Part shown: positions 58,231 through 64,000 of the stretch, piece by piece
Layout of the letters: every line of letters starts with the position of its first letter
How positions within the stretch are numbered: the stretch's first letter is position 1
Origin: Triplophysa rosa
Lineage: Eukaryota; Chordata; Actinopteri; Cypriniformes; Nemacheilidae
Assembly: GCF_024868665.1 (NCBI RefSeq)
Contig: NC_079891.1
Span: forward strand, 11,899,910-11,963,909
Length of the DNA stretch: 64,000 nucleotides
Direction: 5' to 3'
Position numbers and translations under genes: made by a program
The notes under the pieces: model-generated
Database searches by the model: none
What the model was told of the DNA's origin: nothing
What the model saw: only the letters and a program-made list of their open reading frames with translations

Positions 58231-58670
58231 CTGCGATGTGAGACGGCAAGCAGACAGTCAGCGACAAAGCTGACGTATAATATGGATAAAACACAGTTCC
58301 CTATCAAAAGCTACACTCGATGCTGCGTTTCAAACGCTATGGGAGAACGTTCTTGGTTCAACCGGTTGTGAAGCACGTGTGTCAATCACGCCAAGAATTA
58401 GCTTTAAATAACCTCGGCAGGTGACATGGCTAAATCCCCCGCACCTGCAGGTTATAAATACGTGTGAAAGAGAACACGTCTTCAGGTTCTTTTGTCTTCA
58501 AGGACCGCTTTGTGTGCATCTGTGTTGTGAGGGAGAAGTCTCCCTCTTGTTTTCTCTCAGTTTATTGCAAAGAGATTGCAAAATATAATAGATTTTACGG
58601 TAGTGTCTAAGCACTTTTTAGTCACTTAGCCTAGTGTAAAATAAGCGGAAGGAAAGAAATCTTTCTTACC

Positions 58671-59342
58671 ATGGCTGACTCGGATCGGAGATGTGTCTCT
58701 CCCTGTGAGAGGATCCTCTCCTATTCCGATAAGCATGAGTTCTGCTTTGAATGCTTGGGGGCTTATCATGCAGCCCGGGGACTTTAGGGAGAGTGCGAAC
58801 TCTTTGATGTCTTTGACTTCAGGATTCTGCGTGCTCGGCTCGCCTTTTTTAAGCGAGACCGAGCCACCTCTTCCTTGTCCTGGGGTTCGCGGTCAAACTC
58901 GACTGGCCGCAGGAACGAGAGGCCCCCAAGGGATCAAAGCTTGACGACAGATATCTGTCGGGCGGCCGGAGGGATGAGCCCCAACATCAGGCTCCCCTTT
59001 CTTCAAGGATCTCCACGGCGAGCTATCTCGCTCGTGGCAGAAACCTCATTCCTCCCGTGTCTTCGTGCCATCGACATCGACTTATTCGACCATCGTTGGT
59101 GCGAAGACAATGCCCGGGTGGAAGAGATGCTGGCGAGCTATCTCTCCTCTGGGACATCGTTGTCCCTGAAAAAGCCTTCTCTTCCCACCAAGCCTTGCAG
59201 AGTCACATCTGCAGTGGTGGGAAAGGCTTTTCAGGCAGCAGGTCAGGCTGGTGCTGCCCTGCACACCATGGCGGTTCTGCAGGCGTACCAGGGAGGGCCG
59301 GACCTGAGGCACTTTATCTCTTCCAAAAAAAATAGATCCTGA
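58671..59342 (+). pseudogene. gag: DIRS gag
   Basis: The ATG at 58671 opens a frame with CVSPCERILSYSDKHEFC and FECLGAYHA, a Cys/His cluster like those of other DIRS gag proteins here. An in-frame TAG at 58785-58787 stops it, after which the same frame stays open to the stop at 59340-59342. The later part includes FDHRWCEDNARVEEML and the RVTSAVVGKAFQAAGQAGAA segment with small residues. The ORF is otherwise clean, so it is one nonsense change from readable. Confidence 0.75.
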
Positions 59343-59699
59343 GATATGTGTGCCCAGGACTGAGGGGGTGTGCCCCCCCGGGAAGGGGTGCATCAAATTC
59401 CGAGAGAAATTAGAGGTTCCTCTTTGGCACCCTCACAGGGCCGCTTTGCAATCTCCTCCACCACCGGCGTTTCGGGGATTAGCGGTTTCAAAAAGAATGC
59501 TAAATGTTTGGTCGTCTCCTGCCAGACCTCAGGACGTCGGGCATTTGGCATCCCCCCAACAAGACGAAGTGTCGACATTGATACCCGTTTCAAAGAAGCT
59601 GACAGTGTGGAAAATCCTGTGTAAACAGGATTCAATTTCCATATCGCCCTCCGCGTTTCAACGGCGTAGTCTCAACTTCCATGCAACCTTAGCGAGCGC

Positions 59700-61080
59700 A
59701 CCTGTTGGTACAAGAATTATAAGCTCTGCTGGACAAAGGAGCCATAGAACATGTTCTCCTACCCGACAGATAGACAGGCTATTACAGCCGGTATTTTTTA
59801 GTTCCCAAGAGGGATGGGGGGTTGCGTCCGATTCTAGATCTTTGCGGATTAAACCGCTACCTGAAGACGCACAAATTCAAAATGTTGACAATCAAGATGA
59901 TTGTGTCTCAAATTCAGTCACATGACTGGTCGATCTCAAAGATGCATACTTTCACATAGAGATCTTGCCACAACACAGGAAATTCCTGAGGTTCGCTTTC
60001 GGGGGCGAAACGTACCAGTATCGGGTTCTTCCATTCGGCCTTGCCTTGTCACCCCACACATACACAAAGTGCATGGATGCAGCTCTGGCTCCTCTGCGAC
60101 TCCAGGGCATCCGCATTTTGAATTACATAGACGGCTGGTTTTAGCTGTCTCGCGAGCTAGCGCTTTGATATCGGGATGTCGTCCTAGCTCATCTCAAAGC
60201 TCTCGGGTTGAGACTCAACATCAAAAAGAGCGTTCTCTCCCCCACGCAGAATACAACGTATTTGGGGATAAAATGGGACTTGACCGCAATGCAGGCACAA
60301 CTGTCTCCTGCATGCCTTGAATCCATCCTGAGCACCCTGAGGAGCATCAGGCTAGGCCAGAAAGTTACTATTCATCACTTTCAAAGAATTCTAGGTCTCA
60401 TGGCAGCGGCTTCCACAGTGATACCTCTGGGCTTCCTGCATATGAGACCGTTTCAGTTGTGGCTCCGAGCCATGGGGTTTCATCCAAGGGCCAACCCCCA
60501 GAGGCAGATAAGGGTGATGCGCCAGGGGCTTCGCACCCTTTCTATGTGGTTCAGACCTTGGTTTCTGACTTTAGGTCCCACTCTCGGTCCGTGTTGCCGT
60601 CGCAAGATGCTAACGACAGATGCTTCCCTCACGGGCTGGGGCGTGGTCTTAGATGGCCGTCCAGCCCAGGGGAGCTGGAGAGGTCAACTTCTCGATTGGC
60701 ACATCAATTGCCTCGAGATGATGGCTGTATTTCAGGCACTGAAATACTTCCTCCGGGAGTTACGAGGCTACCATGTCCTAATGCGGGTGGACAACACTTC
60801 AGTAGTCTCATACAAAAATCACCAGGGCGGTCTGCGGTCGCGCCACCTAAACAAATTGGCCCAGCAGATCCTGCCTTGGGCAGAGGGCAAATTCCTGTCC
60901 CTCAGAGCGATTCACATTCCGGGGCATATGAATGTGGGAGCAGACTTGCTGTCCAGACAAGCTGTGACGAACGGGGAATGGAAACTCCACCCCGAGATAG
61001 TCAGACAAATCTGGGAAAGATTTTACAAAGCAGAGGTGGACGTCTTTGCTACACAGGAGACAGTACAATGTCCCCTCTAA
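59700..61080 (+). pseudogene. pol: DIRS reverse transcriptase and RNase H
   Basis: The RT opens in one frame (ALLDKGAIEHVLLPD; VPKRDGGLRPILDL; LNRYLKTHKFKML), with a TAG at 59771-59773. It shifts frame at about 59925 into VDLKDAYFHIEILPQHRKFL, then RVLPFGLALSPHTYTKCMD. The catalytic box reads NYIDGW at 60121-60138, where Y/F-x-D-D is required, so the second Asp is Gly. Stops follow at 60142-60144 and 60166-60168. The RNase H (60208-61080) is intact: TTDASLTGWG, NCLEMMAVFQALKYF, MRVDNTSVV and GADLLSRQ supply its four acidic residues. The RT is therefore dead while its RNase H reads cleanly. Confidence 0.9.
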
Positions 61081-61389
61081 TTCTCTCTGACTCATCCAGC
61101 TCCTCTGGGTCTGGACGCGATGGCCCAGACTGCATCTTTACGCATATCCTCCGATAGCTCTGCTCCTGTGAGTCCTGTCGAAGGTACGTCAACAGGGTTC
61201 TCGCCTCCTATTGGTAGCTCCCCTTTGGCCAACCAGAGTCAGGTTCTTGGACCTAGTAACCCTCCTCGACGACTCGCCATGGACGATCCCAGTCAGGAGG
61301 GATCTCTTGTCTCAAGGGCACGGGACAATACTTCATCCCCATCCCAAGCTCTGGAATCTCCATGTCGGGCCCCTGAAGGGTACCAGCTG
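61081..61389 (+). pseudogene. DIRS linker region before recombinase
   Basis: Frames conserved in other DIRS copies (LDAMAQT, then LHLYAYPPIALLL in a shifted frame, SPSQALESP) appear here broken by a stop at 61078-61080 and a frameshift near 61130. Confidence 0.5.
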
Positions 61390-62370
61390 AGAGGTGCTGG
61401 GCTTCCGCCCGATGTAGTAGACACTATTCTAAGTGCTAGGGCTCCCTTCACTAGAAGGAGCTACGCCCTTAGATGGAGCGTTTTTGACAGATGGTGCATG
61501 GCACACCATGCAGACCCAATTCACTGCCAGATTGTTTCAGTGTTGGAGTTTCTGCAAGAGAAACTGTCCTCAGGAACAAGCCCCGGTACTCTCAGGGTTT
61601 ATGTGGCCGCCATTTCGACCTGCCACGCCCTGATTGATGGGGTTTCTGTGGGAAAACACCCTTTAGTCGCCCGCTTTATTCGTGGAGTCAGGCGGCTGAG
61701 GCCTCCTTCTAGACAGACAGTCCCTTCATGGGACTTGGCTATAGTTCTCGAGGGCCTGGTTGGCGCCCCTTTAGAACCTATGGAGTCAGCACCTGTCAGG
61801 CTTCTGACCCTTAAGATGGTTTTTCTAACAGCAATCACTTCTCTTTAAAAATATGGAGATTTGCAGGCGCTCTCAACCTCGCCCTCCTGTTTAGTCTTTT
61901 CCCCTGGGATGGTCAAAGCTATTCTGCATCCTCAGCCGAGTTATCTGCCTAAAGTTCCGTTCTCCAATGTGCATCCGGTAATTCTTGAGGACTTCTGCCC
62001 CCTGCCGTTCACGACGTCGGAGCAGGAATGATTACACTTACTGTGTCCAGTACGTGCTCTTCAAAATTACGTCCACCGCATCAGCCAGTGGGTCATTTTA
62101 TGGGGGCAGCAACCGGGGGGCGGCTGCCACCAAGCAGACTATATCATATTGGGTGAGGGATGCTATTGCTCTGGGCTACGAGGAGTGCGGTCAAGCTTCA
62201 CCTCTAGGAGTCAGAGCTCATTCAACAAGGGGGGTTTCATCTTCTATGGCCTTAGAAAGAGGTGTCCCCTTGCAGTAAGTGTGTGATGCGGCGGGCTGGT
62301 CCTCTCTGCTCACTTTTGTGAGATTTTATAGTCTGGATGTCCAGCGTCCTGGAGTCTACATCCCAGACTC
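61390..62370 (+). pseudogene. DIRS tyrosine recombinase
   Basis: The N-terminal core-binding part reads LPPDVVDTILSARAPFTRRS, then TLRVYVAAISTCHALIDG and VARFIRGVRRLRPPS. At the first catalytic Arg (KRVGDLQAL in the 42-kb copy) this copy has a stop (61846-61848) followed by KYGDLQALS, so the Arg is lost. A frameshift near 62030 leads to RAHSTRGVSSSMALERG with HxxR intact. A TAA at 62276-62278 precedes CDAAGWSSLLTFVRFYSLDV, which carries the Tyr. Three lesions make it inactive. Confidence 0.85.
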
Positions 62371-62879
62371 ACGTCTGAGACCTCCTCTCGGCTTGTGCAC
62401 ACACACCACACAACCTTGGGGGTGTCCAGACACTTCCAGTGCGGTGGCGTTGGTATTCTCGTTCCCATAGCGTTTGAAACGCAGCATGGAGTGTAGCTTT
62501 TGATAGGGAACATCTCGGGTTACTTGGCTGTAACCCGGTTCCCTGAAAAAGCGGGAATGAGATGGTGCGCCTCAATGCCGCACTGTAGGCATGCCCAGAC
62601 ATCCTTTCAGACAATGTTGGAACCTCAAAACGTGTCCGCTTTCACGCGTATTTATAACCTGCAGGTGCGGGGGTAATTAGCTACGTCACCTGCTGAGGTT
62701 ATTTAAAGCCAATTCTTGGCATGTTTGACACACGTGCTTCACAACCGGTCGAACAAAGAACGTTCTCATTTGAAAGGCAGCATCTCGTTCCCACTTTTTC
62801 AAGGAACAGGGTTACAGCCAAGTAACCCGAGACGTTCCTCCTCGAAATTCACTCCTATCGTTCCTCCTATTTCAATACC

Positions 62880-63146
62880 TGTTTAACATTAATTAAGGGC
62901 AGGGCCGGTTCTAAACATTTCGAGGCCCTAGGCAAAATTTATTGTTGAGGCCCCCCACAACACCTGCCCCCTCCAGTTAATGATCTTAATAAAACATCTG
63001 TTTTTAATTTAAAACTGCTCTAAATACAATTTTAGGGCAGCCACGGTTTAGTAGGGCTAGAAAACATTGTTAAATAAAGAATTAAAGACAAAATTCTTAA
63101 ATAAAATAATTTTTCACAGTTTTATTTAACTGTCAGGTACAGTAGG
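62880..63146. other. Fragment of a GGGCCGG-ended repeat and AT-rich DNA
   Basis: CAGGGCCGGTTCTAAAC at 62903-62919 looks like one end of a hAT-type MITE. The partner end is not seen. Confidence 0.4.
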
Positions 63147-63151
63147 TCTAT

Positions 63152-63282
63152 TTCAGAATCAGAATCAGAAAGAACTTTAATGCCAAGTGTGCTTGGACAC
63201 ACAAGGAATTTGTCTTAGGGGCAGAAGCTTCCAGTGCACATACAGTTTAAAAAAGTGACAAGGCACAGGTAACAAAACGTAA
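63152..63282 (-). mobile_element. L2-type LINE 3' tail
   Basis: TCAGAATCAGAATCAGAAAG followed by TTTAATGCCAAGTGTGCTTG and ACACACAAGGAATTTGTCTT is the familiar 3' UTR end of fish L2-type LINEs, here on the minus strand. The rest of the LINE is absent. Confidence 0.7.
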
Positions 63283-63289
63283 AAAATAA

Positions 63290-64000
63290 AGTTCCCCTTC
63301 AGTCGGTCTCTTGATGTTGTGTTGAGAGACAGACTTGGGCTTGATCTTGAGAACCTATCATCTCCGAGAGGAATTTAAAATGCCAATGGGCTTTGGCGAA
63401 TGGCACACGCACGCCAGTCCCCGCCCCATGCATACGAGTATAAAAAGGAGGTGGCGGCGGCCATTCACTCATCCTTTGTTCTTCGGAACCTGCATGACGT
63501 ACATGTCAAGCGCACAATCTCTTCGAGATTCTTCCAGACTGCTGGATTTATGACGCGAAGCAGTGGATTTCTCCCTCTTGGTAGCAGACTTCCCCTGGGG
63601 GTCTCGGCAGCAAGCCGCAGATATTTCTAAAAGAACAAATTTCCTCTCACAGTCTGCGCTGTCTTCGGGCAGGTCTCGCAGCTGTGTTCTTAGGTATGAC
63701 AGACTCATCCCCGAGTCCGACGAGCACGACATCTGTATTGCATTTTGGGGGTCCAGCATGCAGTGGCAGAGCTCGTCGATTAAGGTGTTGCGGTCACGGT
63801 CGGCTACGTTCTTTGGAATGTAGCCGCATCCCCGTCTTCTTCCTGAGCAAAGATGACTGCCACTTCAGCAAGGTCGACCGCTTCGGCGAGCGGCGGGGGT
63901 GATTGGGGATTCCCATGGATGTCACTCTGCCAGTTTCGGCTCGCGGACCATCTGTGCCCCAGCACGCTCACCTGGCTTGTCTGCGATGGGCGGCGGTGTA
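63290..64000 (+). mobile_element. DIRS left end and gag start, continues past window
   Basis: The terminal repeat (CAGTCGGTCTCTTGATGTTG) at 63299 is followed by a leader with TATAAAAAGG at 63440-63449. A gag-like region then shows FPWGSRQQAADISKRTNF and a later ESDEHDICIAF segment, split over more than one frame. It belongs to the same DIRS group as the copies at 29.6, 39.4 and 47.1 kb. The remainder of the element lies beyond 64000. Confidence 0.7.

Larger units (their letters stand above)
58296..62846 (+). mobile_element. DIRS retrotransposon, almost full length, dead
   Basis: Inverted repeats at 58296-58346 and 62461-62511 (words TTCCCTATCAAAAGC, GCGTTTCAAACGC) bracket gag, RT-RNase H and tyrosine recombinase in that order. 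Beyond the second repeat, 62503-62563 is complementary to 62790-62846, and the 62560-62790 region contains an inverted relative of the left leader (GGTTATAAATACGTG at 58450, inverted near 62650). This is the DIRS arrangement of terminal repeats plus internal complementary region used for circle formation. No target duplication is expected or seen. It is a different DIRS family from the copies at 29.6, 40-45, 47 and 63.3 kb, whose ends read GACGTTGTGTCGA. Confidence 0.88.

Overview
This is eukaryotic, non-coding-rich DNA that looks like a ray-finned fish genome, most likely a cyprinid (zebrafish, carp, goldfish or a relative). That is an inference from the mobile elements: Tc1-like transposons with the termini known in these fish, TTAA-flanked Kolobok-type MITEs, hAT MITEs starting CAGTGGTTCTCAAA, BEL/Pao and DIRS retrotransposons, and I-like and L2-like LINEs. 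I can name no host gene. The only candidate host coding sequence is a pair of possible exons on the minus strand at 4973-5309. Single Ns at 21690, 28790, 31125 and 47428 mark contig joins.

Layout. 1-9.2 kb: a hAT-type element with an 8-bp target duplication and a long hairpin inside it, a degenerate repeat, a palindromic Tc1 derivative (3004-4526), the possible exons, then a decayed IS630/Tc1-like transposase gene with two apparent introns inside a unit (5523-9171) that starts again head-to-tail at 9172. 9.8-16.9 kb: a nearly complete BEL/Pao LTR retrotransposon on the minus strand with two almost identical LTRs; a third partial LTR lies at 21691. 22.7-37.3 kb: a minus-strand I-like LINE cut into three pieces by a CACTG-ended TA-flanked element (33514-36251) and by a hAT-type element (23697-33384, target duplication CTCCCAAC). 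The hAT interval holds a misplaced contig with DIRS sequence, an almost exact 1,313-bp duplication and an LTR-like element with long inverted arms. 38.7-47.4 kb: DIRS fragments on both strands, one carrying a hAT insertion and an L2-like LINE insertion. 47.8-53.7 kb: two or three MITEs and mostly unique DNA. 53.7-55.3 kb: a Tc1-like transposon one frameshift from intact. 57-64 kb: a LINE endonuclease fragment, an almost full-length but dead DIRS element (58296-62846), an L2 3' tail, and the left end of another DIRS element running off the window.

How it fits together. The window is a nest of selfish elements of different ages. The insertion order can be read from the breaks: LINE first, then the CACTG element and the hAT, then LTR-like and DIRS pieces. 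Almost every coding region is a pseudogene. The best preserved are the 53.7-kb Tc1 transposase, the BEL pol frame (five in-frame stops but intact catalytic motifs) and the RNase H of the 58-kb DIRS. Several oddities at the N positions are better explained by contig placement than by biology.
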